Shown one piece after another: positions 9,107 to 17,062 of a stretch of 64,000 nt of DNA. The first letter of the stretch is position 1; each line of letters begins with the position of its first letter. Where the stretch lies: NCBI GenBank assembly GCA_005518205.2, contig RFFC02000008.1, positions 30,525 through 94,524 of the forward strand, given 5' to 3'. This DNA comes from Hormoscilla sp. GUM202. Its GTDB lineage: Bacteria; Cyanobacteriota; Cyanobacteriia; Cyanobacteriales; Desertifilaceae. The translations under genes were made by a program, and so were the position numbers. Below the pieces are notes generated by a model. The model did no database searches and was not told the DNA's origin. It worked only from the letters and a program-made list of their open reading frames with translations.

Positions 9107-10663
9107 CTAAAATAGCCTCTGATTACTCCGCTGCAAACCTTCTTGAGCCATTGTTTCTAACTCTAAATTATTGATTTCCCTTGCTATCTGCAATGACTGC
9201 TGAAAGTAAGATTTTGCCCGTTCGTATTGCTCAAGCTCAAGGTAAACATTACCGAAACCGAGCAAGGAATTGCCTGCCAGATCGAGATCGCCTATTTCCC
9301 AACCGATCTTTGAGGACTGCTGAAGGTATGATTTTGCCCGTTCGTATTGCTCAAGCTCAAGGTAAACTTTGCCGAAACCGAGCAAGGAATCGCCTTCCAG
9401 TTCGCGATCTCCCATTTCCCTACCGATCTTTAAGGACTGCTGAAGGTATGATTTTGCCCGTTCGTATTGCTCAAGCTCAAGGTAAACATCGCCGAAACCG
9501 AGCAAGGAATTGCCTTCCAGACTGCGAGCGCCTATTTCTCTCGCGATCGACAACGACTGCTGAATGTATGATTTAGCCCGTTCGTATTGCTCAAGCTCAA
9601 GGTAAACATCGCCGAAACCGAGCAAGGAATTGCCTTCCAGACTGCGAGCGCCTATTTCTCTCGCGATCGACAACGACTGCTGAATGTATGATTTAGCCCG
9701 TTCGTATTGCTCAAGCTCAAGGTAAACAGCGCCGAAACCGAGCAGGGAAAGGCCTTCCAGATCGCGATTGCCTATTTCCCTACCGATCTTTAAGGACTGC
9801 TGAAGGTATGATTTTGCCCGTTCGTATTGCCCTTGCTCAAGGTAAACACCGCCGAAACCGAACAGGGAAAGGCCTTCCAGATCGCGATTGCCTATTTCCC
9901 TACCGATCTTTAAGGACTGCTGAAGGTATGATTTTGCCCGTTCGTATTGCCCTTGCTCAAGGTAAACACCGCCGAAACCGAACAGGGAAAGGCCTTCCAG
10001 ATCGCGATTGCCTATTTCCCTACCGATCTTTAAGGACTGCTGAAGGTATGATTTTGCCCGTTCGTATTGCCCTTGCTCAAGGTAAACACCGCCGAAACCG
10101 AACAGGGAAAGGCCTTCCAGATCGCGATTGCCTATTTCCCTACCGATCTTTAAGGACTGCTGAAGGTATGATTTGCCTTGTTCGTATTGCCCTTGCCCGG
10201 CGTAAACCAAGCCGAGACCGATCAAGGAAGCGCCTTCCAGCCCGCGATTGCCTATTTCCCTACCGATCGACAACGACTGCTGAAAGTATGGTTTTGCCCG
10301 TCCGTATTGCTCTCGTTCGAGCAAGGAATAGCCTTCCTCTAACAACAGGCTTGCTTCCTCTATCGAGCCTTCCTCTAAATCCTCTATCGCGTCATTGAAA
10401 TCCTCTAGCGCGTCATTTATATCCTCTATCACGTCATCTAGGGTTCGAGCTAACACCGATCCCGCACCGAATGGCCCCGAATTACCGACTGGTAAAGCCC
10501 CCCCGATCTCCCTGTGTTTCCCGGTGCTGAGTCTCCTGGGATCGCTAGTCGCACTACCCAGGCGACTCAGCGCGCTACTCGCACTACCCGGGAAACACAG
10601 CGTCAACAGCGTCAACAGCGTCAGTAGTAGGGTCAAGCTAATCTTGCTCTTGTTCATCTGCAT
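9107..10663 (-). CDS. Secreted TPR-repeat protein
   Basis: The protein starts at MQMNKSK (ATG at 10663), followed by a leucine/threonine-rich signal peptide (LLLTLLTLLTLCFPGSASS). The longer frame from 10723 would hide this signal. An AAAGGAG sequence sits near 10690, oddly far from the ATG, so a non-ATG start cannot be excluded. After a low-complexity region and an acidic helix (DDVIEDINDALEDFNDAIED), about ten 40-residue TPR-like units follow, each close to SYLQQSLKIGREIGNRDLEG plus LSLFGFGGVYLEQGQYERAK. Several units are identical at DNA level (three copies in 9781-10140). Such arrays mediate protein contacts. No partner is evident. Residues near the N-terminus are encoded by an inserted palindromic repeat. 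Confidence 0.85.
   Translation of the reverse strand: MQMNKSKISLTLLLTLLTLLTLCFPGSASSALSRLGSATSDPRRLSTGKHREIGGALPVGNSGPFGAGSVLARTLDDVIEDINDALEDFNDAIEDLEEGSIEEASLLLEEGYSLLEREQYGRAKPYFQQSLSIGREIGNRGLEGASLIGLGLVYAGQGQYEQGKSYLQQSLKIGREIGNRDLEGLSLFGFGGVYLEQGQYERAKSYLQQSLKIGREIGNRDLEGLSLFGFGGVYLEQGQYERAKSYLQQSLKIGREIGNRDLEGLSLFGFGGVYLEQGQYERAKSYLQQSLKIGREIGNRDLEGLSLLGFGAVYLELEQYERAKSYIQQSLSIAREIGARSLEGNSLLGFGDVYLELEQYERAKSYIQQSLSIAREIGARSLEGNSLLGFGDVYLELEQYERAKSYLQQSLKIGREMGDRELEGDSLLGFGKVYLELEQYERAKSYLQQSSKIGWEIGDLDLAGNSLLGFGNVYLELEQYERAKSYFQQSLQIAREINNLELETMAQEGLQRSNQRLF
9187..10306. repeat. 120-bp tandem repeats encoding TPR units
   Basis: About nine consecutive 120-bp units lie within the TPR gene. 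Lines starting at 9781, 9901 and 10021 are identical over 120 bp, and the units near 9541 and 9661 match each other over most of their length. Identity at silent positions points to recent unit duplication or gene conversion, so copy number probably varies among strains. Confidence 0.9.
10513..10599. repeat. Two-level nested palindrome inside the TPR reading frame
   Basis: The outer arms tgtgtttcccgg and ccgggaaacaca enclose a second hairpin (gctgagtctcctggg and cccaggcgactcagc) whose loop is atcgctagtcgcacta. The spacer before the outer right arm is gcgctactcgcacta, the same core again. The repeat is translated as CFPGSASSALSRLGSATSD in the TPR protein, so it has become part of the N-terminal region without breaking the frame. 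Confidence 0.75.
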
Positions 10664-10754
10664 CTGGACTTCAATAATTACAACTCTCCTTTTTAAGGAT
10701 AGCACTATCAACACTCTCCTCAATCATTTTTATAAAAATTGAATTTTCTCAACA

Positions 10755-11199
10755 TTCGAGGCGATGCTTGCTGCCCAAACTGCCTACCGCCACGGGACCG
10801 GTAAAAATTCCCACTCGCATCTGCACTGGGGGCAACCCTTCTCTTTGCCATTTCTGATTCGCCCATTGCCAGGGGACAGTTGACCGCATCTTGGGGATCT
10901 GCGGCTATTTCTGCGGGAGTAGTGCGGGGTACGGGTACAACACTGCCCTCATGCCATCACCTGTAAAGTCCTTGACAATTCCCTGATGCTGCAACACTAT
11001 CTCAGTCATGGCACTCTGATATTCATTCAACCACGCTATAATCTCTATTGGCGATCGCCCTTCCGCAACGCTGCTATAGCCTCTCAAATCAGTAAATAAC
11101 ACCGTCGCCGTGACCATTTGCCAAGGTAACCGTCCCTCCTTCAGCAGGCGATATAGGAACTGGGTCCGCGCAGCAGTACCGCTGCTGCAAGCAGCCCTT
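10755..11199 (-). pseudogene. C-terminal part of a class III (adenylate/guanylate) cyclase
   Basis: The minus strand encodes TATVLFTDLRGYSSVAEG, the metal-binding start of a cyclase catalytic domain, then DFTGDGMRAVL. After frame changes near 10905 it continues as MRVGIFTGPVAVGSLGSKHR near 10770-10830, a conserved cyclase block. Frameshifts and the loss of the end make it non-functional. The matching N-terminal CHASE2 sensor part lies on the same strand at 12795-13044. I infer a single CHASE2-cyclase gene cut apart by the repeats and insertions between. Confidence 0.75.
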
Positions 11200-11220
11200 A
11201 TCATCCCGTAATTGTGCAAC
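11200..11220. mobile_element. Solo terminus of the IS1-like element
   Basis: atcatcccgtaattgtgcaa matches the inverted terminal repeat of the IS1-like elements at 43533-44404 and 45633-46504. It abuts the cyclase remnant with no partner end nearby, so it is a scar of a deleted or rearranged copy. Confidence 0.7.
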
Positions 11221-11479
11221 CCCCACATACGGCAATCTTAAATTATTGGTTTGTATTATTCTCAACACGAGCAAGGCCAGGTTTTTATGGAAGTTTTGTG
11301 AGTTTTTGAGTGAGGGGAACACGGCTTACGCCTGCGCGAGAAATTGAACTGTGCGGCTGACAACGATTGCTGCATATGCTTGTGGCCCAGAAGACAAACC
11401 TGGGAGAATGGGTATGAAGGGCTTTTCTCACATGAACTAAGCAACATTGATTAAACTCACATGAATGAGATTTTTCGGC
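11221..11479. other. Unassigned spacer
   Basis: No gene or recognisable relic was seen. The motif cacatgaa-ctaag recurs as cacatgaa-tgag near 11430-11465. The short frames here have no family features. Confidence 0.4.
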
Positions 11480-11592
11480 GGCGTTGCACAATTACGGGAT
11501 GATGCCCTTTTTTGCACATAACTGAAACTGGCTTGTAGTCTAGGTTTAAGACTTCTGCAACTATGCCCATCATCCCGTAATTGTGCAACGCC
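11480..11592. mobile_element. MITE derived from the IS1-like element, 8-bp target duplication
   Basis: This 113-bp unit begins ggcgttgcacaattacggga and ends with the complement tcccgtaattgtgcaacgcc, the same termini as the full-length IS1-like copies. The 8-mer ttttcggc flanks both sides (11472-11479 and 11593-11600). It has no coding capacity, so a full-length relative must have mobilised it. Confidence 0.9.
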
Positions 11593-11640
11593 TTTTCGGC
11601 TACATATATCTAGATTAAAGTCACATTGATTGAGAAATTA

Positions 11641-11871
11641 GTCACGTGACTTTAACGCAAAGTCACGTGACTTTAACGCAGAGTCACGTGACTTTAACGC
11701 AGAGTTGCGTGACTTTAACGCAGAGTTGCGTGACTTTAACGCAGAGTCACGTGACTTTAACGCAAAGTCACGTGACTTTAACGCAGAGTTGCGTGACTTT
11801 AACGCAGAGTCACGTGACTTTAACGCAGAGTCACGTGACTTAATATACTGGTCATGTGACTTTAACGCAGA
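11641..11871. repeat. Tandem array of eleven 21-bp units with a GTCACGTGAC palindrome
   Basis: Units begin every 21 bp (11641, 11662, 11683 ... 11851) with the pattern gtcacgtgactttaacgcag. Three units (11704, 11725, 11788) have gttgcgtgac instead of gtcacgtgac. The last two units are degenerate. Because 21 is a multiple of three, the array is open in more than one frame (for example repeats of RDFNAES). One of these frames runs into the histidine-kinase remnant downstream. Spacers are absent, so it is not a CRISPR array. Confidence 0.95.
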
Positions 11872-12165
11872 TGCTCCGATAACAGTTGCTCAAAACCTGT
11901 GGGAGTACAACGTGGCACTCCAACAAGCGGAGTTACTCGACCAGACTCGACAGCAAGCTAAAGAACTGGTCCATGCACTCTTTGCAGCAAACCCAAGCCC
12001 AGATGATTCAGAATGAAAAAATGGCCAGTTTGGGGCAGTTGGTTGCAGGTGTTGCCCATGAAATTAATAACCCGGTCAGCTGATCTAGGGCAACCTCGTC
12101 CATGTAAGCGAGTACAAGATTTACTCTCTTTTGTGCAACTATACCAGAAACATGGCGACGCACGG
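11872..12165 (+). pseudogene. Histidine-kinase remnant (HisKA H-box region)
   Basis: The sequence reads [20 protein letters not shown], then after a one-base shift [31 protein letters not shown], a stop, and in other frames GNLVHVSEY and QDLLSFVQLYQKHGDA. This is the dimerisation and phospho-acceptor helix pair of a sensor kinase, with the histidine in AHEINNP. The sensor part upstream is replaced by the 21-bp array and the ATPase domain is missing. The gene is dead. Confidence 0.8.
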
Positions 12166-12794
12166 CGAAACTCGGGGGACAGCACTACCCCCGAGACATC
12201 GTACTCGCACAAAAGGGGAGACGCTGGCTCCTGGCCTTCCGACTTTTCCGGAACGGTAGACGCGCTCATTCAAAGTCCGATGTCACCACTTACAAGAGTC
12301 GGACCGATCGCGCAGGGGTGTGGTCAAAACCCGTTGGTAGGAGGCCTCGCCTTCTGTGCGCCCCGGTCGCTCGATGTCTCCCGGGATCTCGATGTCTCGG
12401 GGGAGCGCTAATCGCACTACCCCCGAGACATCGTAGTCGCACTACCCGGGAGATATCGTAACCGCACTACCCGGGGCGCACAGCCCGAACCCGTTCCCAG
12501 GCGGGAGCCTGGGAACGAGGGGTCCGGCTACAGGAACAAAGCAATGTCATTGCGAGCACGCTCCGGGCCCCCTCCGCTGCGAGTGGCAACCTTCCTGCGA
12601 TGTCTCCTGTGTGCCGAGTCCCCTGGGACAAGAGCACAACAGGAGACATCGAAGCGGGCTGAAGCGGGCTATTTACACGCATCTAAGATGCACCCGGCTA
12701 TCAACTACTTGTGACCGCACCCAAGAGACCGCTCGCGTGTCTACTCGCACAAAAGGGGAGACATCGTACTCGCACAAAAGCTTAGACATCGACG
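12166..12794. repeat. Cluster of dispersed palindromic repeats
   Basis: No gene was seen. The region is packed with repeat units sharing gagacatcgta-tcgcac (about 12187, 12430, 12757) and ending in tacccggg or aaaagggg. It also holds a cgttcccaggcgggagcctgggaacg palindrome at 12493-12518, a copy of the cacgctccgggccccctccgctgcgag repeat at 12550-12576, and a hairpin with arms gatgtctcctgtg and cacaacaggagacatc (about 12599-12651). Confidence 0.75.
12354..12483. repeat. Three-level nested palindrome
   Basis: Three hairpins are nested. The outer arms are ctgtgcgccccgg and ccggggcgcacag. The middle arms are gtctcccggg and cccgggagat. The inner arms are gtctcggggg and acccccgagac, around agcgctaatcgcact. 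The spacers before the successive right arms are atcgtagtcgcacta and atcgtaaccgcacta, that is, the core motif of the family repeated each time. The structure looks like successive insertion of units inside earlier ones. Confidence 0.85.
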
Positions 12795-13044
12795 TCACAT
12801 CTGGTCAAAGGCCACCAGTTCCAGGGGTTGCAGGACACCCAAATGTCGCACTCCCAACAGCATACCCGTGACCGCAAAGCTGGCAATCAGAACCCGATGT
12901 GCGATTTCGGACTGGCAGTTGAGTAATCAACTTTAGTCTTTTACCGATGCGCCCGACAATGGGAATTTTACTAAACCACTGATAACGATGAGGCAAGTTC
13001 AGGACTGGACGAGATGATTTCAGGGAAGAAAATAACTGTACCAA
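12795..13044 (-). pseudogene. N-terminal CHASE2 sensor fragment
   Basis: The minus strand starts at ATG 13044 with NLPHRYQWFSKIPIVGRIGK. After a frame change near 12915 it continues as IAHRVLIASFAVTGMLLGVR and HLGVLQPLELVAFDQ. This is the first transmembrane helix and opening of a CHASE2 domain, as found at the N-terminus of cyanobacterial adenylate cyclases and kinases. It is cut off by repeats. The strand and order fit the cyclase remnant at 10755-11199. Confidence 0.7.
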
Positions 13045-13466
13045 GCCGACTCGCCATTGTCATTGGCTTGACGCCGCAGCAAACGCCAAGATTTCCCTTC
13101 TATCTGCCGTTGCAGGTACAAGTCAAAGGGGTTTTGCCCTTGAGTGACTTTATCTTCTTCAGACATCTTAATAGTATAATCATAAAATCCCTGTAGGTGA
13201 AAGGTGGCTAAATTTTGCACGACCAAGGGTTCGCGCTTGGTAATTCGCAGCCGTTCGATTTGATCGCTGGTGGGTGAATCCAGGTGCAGCTGCTGGGTAA
13301 GCTGCAGCTGGGTGAGACTCAGCTGCAGAGCGATCGCCTTCTCTACCAGTTGCTTATTCGGCGTGGGACCGTTGATGCTACAGGCGACTAGCAGTCCCGC
13401 CAGGGCTAATGGTCCTATGACCCGCCAAATCCTAGTTGCTCTTGAGTGCATGAAGGCCGATCTCAT
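13020..13466 (-). CDS. Putative lipoprotein, cyanobacterial
   Basis: The product has 148 residues. I chose the ATG at 13466 because GGAG lies six bases upstream. The ATG at 13478 is also possible. The signal ends in the lipobox LAGLLVAC, so the mature protein should begin at that cysteine and be membrane-anchored. The mature part has a Gln/Leu-rich helix (KAIALQLSLTQLQLTQQLHL) followed by a compact, mixed domain ending in SWRLLRRQANDNGESAWYSY. I do not recognise a named family. Its end overlaps the start of the CHASE2 fragment by 25 bp, suggesting the two were once consecutive genes on this strand. Confidence 0.7.
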   Translation of the reverse strand: MRSAFMHSRATRIWRVIGPLALAGLLVACSINGPTPNKQLVEKAIALQLSLTQLQLTQQLHLDSPTSDQIERLRITKREPLVVQNLATFHLQGFYDYTIKMSEEDKVTQGQNPFDLYLQRQIEGKSWRLLRRQANDNGESAWYSYFLP

Positions 13467-13553
13467 CACTATCTCCATATAGTAAAGGATATTTAAAAGC
13501 GCCCGGATATTTACTATGATCGATCATATAACTTCGCTTGTGCATGCCTCCCT

Positions 13554-14222
13554 ATGTCCCACAAGACTCTTGGTCTCGATAGCCAACTTTACAATTATCT
13601 CCTGTCTAGCTCCTTGCGCGAGCCAGAGATCCTGCGGCAACTGCGCTGGCAAACAGCTAGTCATCGAATGGCCCGCATGCAGATCGCCCCAGAGCAAGGA
13701 CAGTTCATGGTCCTGTTAGTGCAGTTAATCGGGGCAAAGAAAACTCTAGAAGTCGGTGTTTTCACTGGCTACAGTACCCTAGCTGTGGCGCTGGCGCTCC
13801 CTCCAGATGGAAAAATAATCGCCTGTGATGTCAACCAGGAATATACTGATATAGCCCAGCAATCTTGGCAAGCCGCTGGAGTTGCGAACATGATAGATTT
13901 ACGGATCTCCCCCGCACTAGAAACATTGGATCGACTCTTGGCAAATGGAGAAGCCCAAACCTTTGACTTTGCCTTCATTGATGCCGATAAAGAGAATTAT
14001 CAGGGATATTACGAGCGATCGCTCCAACTCTTGCGCACTGGCGGCTTAATGGCGATCGATAACGTCCTCTGGGGTGGACGAGTATCTAACCCGGAAGTAG
14101 CCGCTCGCCACACCCAAGCAATTCGAGCCTTCAACCACAAATTGCACCAAGACGAACGGGTGACCATTAGCATGGTGCCAATTGCCGATGGACTGACTTT
14201 AGCACTCAAACGAAATCTCTAG
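13554..14222 (+). CDS. SAM-dependent O-methyltransferase (class I, COMT-like)
   Basis: The enzyme has 222 residues and matches the small cation-dependent O-methyltransferases. The SAM-binding motif is LEVGVFTGYSTLAVALALP. The metal-binding region shows FAFIDADKENY and AIDNVLWGGRV, with the acidic residues expected to hold Mg. The N-terminal SHRMARMQIAPEQGQFMVLL helix is typical for the group, which methylates catechol-type substrates. The actual substrate here is unknown. The gene is divergent from the lipoprotein gene. Confidence 0.92.
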   Translation: MSHKTLGLDSQLYNYLLSSSLREPEILRQLRWQTASHRMARMQIAPEQGQFMVLLVQLIGAKKTLEVGVFTGYSTLAVALALPPDGKIIACDVNQEYTDIAQQSWQAAGVANMIDLRISPALETLDRLLANGEAQTFDFAFIDADKENYQGYYERSLQLLRTGGLMAIDNVLWGGRVSNPEVAARHTQAIRAFNHKLHQDERVTISMVPIADGLTLALKRNL

Positions 14223-14299
14223 GTTTGCTCAAGTCTCCCTAACTTGCTTTGTCCAATCGCTCTAGTTATGATATCACTCTTAATGAGAGGAAAACCGCT

Positions 14300-14638
14300 A
14301 TGGAGTTTGTCATCATCACCCTACTTGTCCTGGGGATTATCCTTTGGCTACCGGGAGTTGTCTGGATGGGAATTCAGGCTTTCGCCGATCATCCATCTTG
14401 GGGTTTAGCTTATGTACTTATCCCCGGATCTTGGTTGGCATTTTTCTATGTCAAATGGAAAATAAAATGGAGAAGACAAAGAATAAAATGGCCCTTTGTA
14501 TTGCAGGTGTTGGGTTATTTATTCATAACCATGTCAGGAATTATGTATTTGTTAACTCCCCCCAGCTTATTGAGTTTTAAGCAGTCTGAAGTCCCGGTAG
14601 AGCCAACGACGGCTCCTCCGCAGTTCTCAAATTACTGA
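14300..14638 (+). CDS. Small membrane protein
   Basis: From the ATG at 14300, preceded by GAGAGGA at a suitable distance, the product has 112 residues. Three hydrophobic segments are visible: VIITLLVLGIILWLPGVVWM near the start, LAYVLIPGSWLAFFYVKW, and VLQVLGYLFITMSGIMYLL. A basic loop (KIKWRRQRIKW) lies between. No function can be assigned. The reading frame open upstream to 14249 lacks a better start. Confidence 0.65.
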   Translation: MEFVIITLLVLGIILWLPGVVWMGIQAFADHPSWGLAYVLIPGSWLAFFYVKWKIKWRRQRIKWPFVLQVLGYLFITMSGIMYLLTPPSLLSFKQSEVPVEPTTAPPQFSNY

Positions 14639-14757
14639 TCGGAGATTGCTTCGGGGGGGGGGAACACTCACAAAGCACAAGCTTCCCGCTAGCTTCCCCC
14701 CCTCGCAATGAAAAATAGGATCCGTAAAGCTGCAACACATCAATTTGAGAAACTCTA

Positions 14758-15070
14758 TATACTGGCCAACTCAGTACAGGACAAAAATCAGATCTTGAGT
14801 CTAAAAAAATGCCTCAAACCCTCGTGGGACAAGCATTTTATCCAAAAATGCCATAACATGCTCAGGGTGCATCCCATATTCGCAAATCCATCTGTAGGGG
14901 CGTTTAGCGCAGCAGCTGCGCAGTTGCTAGCATTCGGGCGACAATGATAACACAAAGCGACAAATTATCTCCGAATGCCGCGCTAAACGCCCGTGCGAAA
15001 GTGAGATGCACCCCCTGCCCTGTATATGGGTTTCAGGATTTTTGTCCCGTACTTAGACTGGCCAATTACC
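14758..15070. repeat. Long imperfect inverted repeat, MITE-like
   Basis: The left segment tactggccaactcagtacag-gacaaaaatc (about 14758-14788) is mirrored by gatttttgtcccgtacttag-actggccaatta (about 15037-15068). Inside, gggtgcatcccatattcgc and ggggcgtttagcgc are mirrored by gcgctaaacgccc and gcgaaagtgagatgcacccc. The whole unit can fold on itself. It touches the end of the secreted protein gene at 15066 and may have supplied its last codons. Confidence 0.65.
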
Positions 15071-15506
15071 AAATACGCGTTCTTCCCGCTCTTCCCGCTC
15101 TTTCTATTTGCTCGTTCAGATCGCTCTCGTTCAGATTGTTTAAGAAATCTTCGGCACTCTCGACGGCGCTACTGAGTTGCCGATCGCTAACAGAATCATT
15201 ACTGGCATTATAGGCATCATAGGCATTTTGTAAGTCTTGGGATAACTGTGTGACAGTAGCGACGATCTCAGGACTGATCTGGTTTCCCTCCGCAGTTCCA
15301 CCCGCAGTTCCCTCCGCAGGTCCCCCCGCAGTTCCCGCCGCAGGTGCAGCCGCAGGTGGAGTGAATATAATAGGTACAGGACTGTTCACAATATTTGTGC
15401 CCGAGACATCATGACTCAGATCCTGAGCGCTAGCATAATTCATCCCCAAGCCCGATGTTATCAGGGAAAGACCTATAATGCAGCTGCTCTTAATTATTGC
15501 TTGCAT
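15066..15506 (-). CDS. Secreted low-complexity protein
   Basis: The product has 146 residues. It starts with a good ribosome site (aaaggaggaaaa upstream of ATG 15506) and a signal peptide ending ASAQ. The mature part has an Ala/Gly/Pro-rich stretch (PAAGTAGGPAEGTAGGTAEG) and then a helical region with regularly spaced Gln, Asp and Asn. No family is recognised. It lies 24 bp after the outer-membrane-protein gene on the same strand, so the two are probably co-transcribed. The final residues (GRAGRTRIW) overlap the inverted repeat. Confidence 0.65.
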   Translation of the reverse strand: MQAIIKSSCIIGLSLITSGLGMNYASAQDLSHDVSGTNIVNSPVPIIFTPPAAAPAAGTAGGPAEGTAGGTAEGNQISPEIVATVTQLSQDLQNAYDAYNASNDSVSDRQLSSAVESAEDFLNNLNESDLNEQIERAGRAGRTRIW

Positions 15507-15530
15507 AACTTTTCCTCCTTTGACAAATAA

Positions 15531-17062
15531 CTAAAACCGATGGGCCACACCACCACCCAGGACCAACCTTGCTCCATCGAGATCGCTACCAGCAATATCC
15601 CGCAACGCGGGAGTAATCACTAGAGGGATGTTTTTCAAGGGAGCGATCGAAACTCCTACTCCAAAATCCTGTCCCGACCATTCTGTTATGATACTCACGC
15701 GTCGCGCTACCCTGAAGGCTACATTCCCAAAAACATTGAATTGGGTTTTATCATCTAACAGTGCTTCTTGTGTCCGGAATTGCCCAGTCCCTATACCAGC
15801 AGTTACCGCTATGCGACTGAAGGGCTTATCGATATCCTCATCTGTCCGAAAAATCTTGGTGGCGACGCCATAAAACGTGTCCTCCAACCCGGTTTCATCC
15901 CCCAGAGTTATCAGACCATTTATTCCACCGGCGACCGCTAAATCTTCCGAGACTCGGCGATGCACTTTCACATTAAATCCCCCAGATCCAAAGTCGCGAG
16001 TATTGGTGCCCAAGCTAGCGAAAGCATAACTCAGTTCTACACCAACGGATTTTCTGGCATCCCCTAGGCCAACTCCCAAACCGAAGCCGGCGTCACTCAT
16101 GTCCGATCCGCGCGCCCGCTCTTGAAAGCTAGCCCCTGTATATATCGTGTTGTTATCGGCACCAAAACCAGAAGGTATGCCAACGGTGAGGCCAGGCGAT
16201 CCACCCTCATTCGAGTTCACCCCTATGATTGCTTCTAGATTTTCGAGCTGTTGTTGCAGGCGTATAGCTTTTTGTAAGCGGGCATCGTCAACTGAACTAC
16301 CATCTTGCCCAATACCTTGCCCGACAACAGTTGCCTCTACTTGTCGATCTTTGCTAGCATGTTTGTTTTTCTGAACAAATGCCTGGTAACCTGCCACTTG
16401 TGTCTCTCGGGTAGTACCAATAGCGCTTCCGGGAGACACAGCATCAACTAACGGTAATAGGTCTTTGGCATTGCCCTGGGACCGTTTTTTTTTCTGCTGG
16501 GGGTAGCCCACTGGCCCGCTCACCGCCGGCGTTCCTCGCTTTTGGGACGTCCCAATAGCAATGGTTAAGGGAGAGGAAGGACGAGTTCTGTCAGATATTC
16601 TATCGAGATCGGCTATTGGGGGGATATCCGCATAACTCAGACTAAATTCCGGCAGTTCCATGCCTAAATCACTTGGTACCGCTATGGGTGATGTCAGAGA
16701 AATTTGAGGAGGTTGACCTAAAGGATCGGACGATCCTTGCTGAGATTGCTGCGTAGCATAATCTTTCCCAGCATTGGCCATTGCGGTCTTTTGAGAGTTG
16801 ACGGTGACGCAATGGACCCAGCTAGTCTCTGTTCGGGGTACTCTACAGCAGCAAGGTCATTGTCCGTGGTGAGGGGACTTTGAAGCTGCTTGGGGTTTGA
16901 GACTGCCTTATCCGTTAACATATGCATGTTAACGGATGTCAAATTAGCCATGCCGATCGGGATTGATATAACGCGCATAATAATCTTGCTCTTGTCCGAT
17001 TGATTTTTTTTTCGATCCACTCTTCCGATTTTCAAACTTCTATCAGGATCGAGTTGTCTCAT
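15531..17062 (-). CDS. Outer-membrane beta-barrel-like protein, frameshift near N-terminus
   Basis: A 416-codon frame ends in alternating strands and a terminal phenylalanine (LVLGGGVAHRF), as in outer-membrane barrels. Motifs such as GLTVGIPSGFGAD, FGLGVGLGDARKSVGVELSY, FSRIAVTAGIGTGQF and PLVITPALRDIAG match a cyanobacterial surface-protein type. Its first ATG (16781) has no ribosome site. An upstream frame begins at 17062 with aaaggag at good distance and runs to 16718 in another phase. I infer one gene with a single frameshift between about 16857 and 16718, or a sequencing error. A palindromic repeat (16399-16440) is translated within it. Confidence 0.6.
16399..16440. repeat. Palindromic repeat inside a reading frame
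   Basis: The arms tgtgtctctcgg and ccgggagacaca enclose gtagtaccaatagcgctt, a variant of the family core. In the host gene it encodes VSPGSAIGTTRET. Its length and position keep the frame open. Confidence 0.7.

Noticed and set aside
9181-10398. Plus-strand frames (131 and 196 codons) opposite the TPR gene
   Set aside because: They mirror the 120-bp repeats of the minus-strand TPR gene, which has a signal peptide and known repeat motifs; the plus frames have none.
11641-11871. Possible CRISPR array
   Set aside because: Units are contiguous 21-bp repeats without unique spacers, and no cas gene is present in the window.
12467-12682. Minus-strand frame of 71 codons
   Set aside because: It consists entirely of palindromic repeats, with no ribosome site or recognisable protein features.
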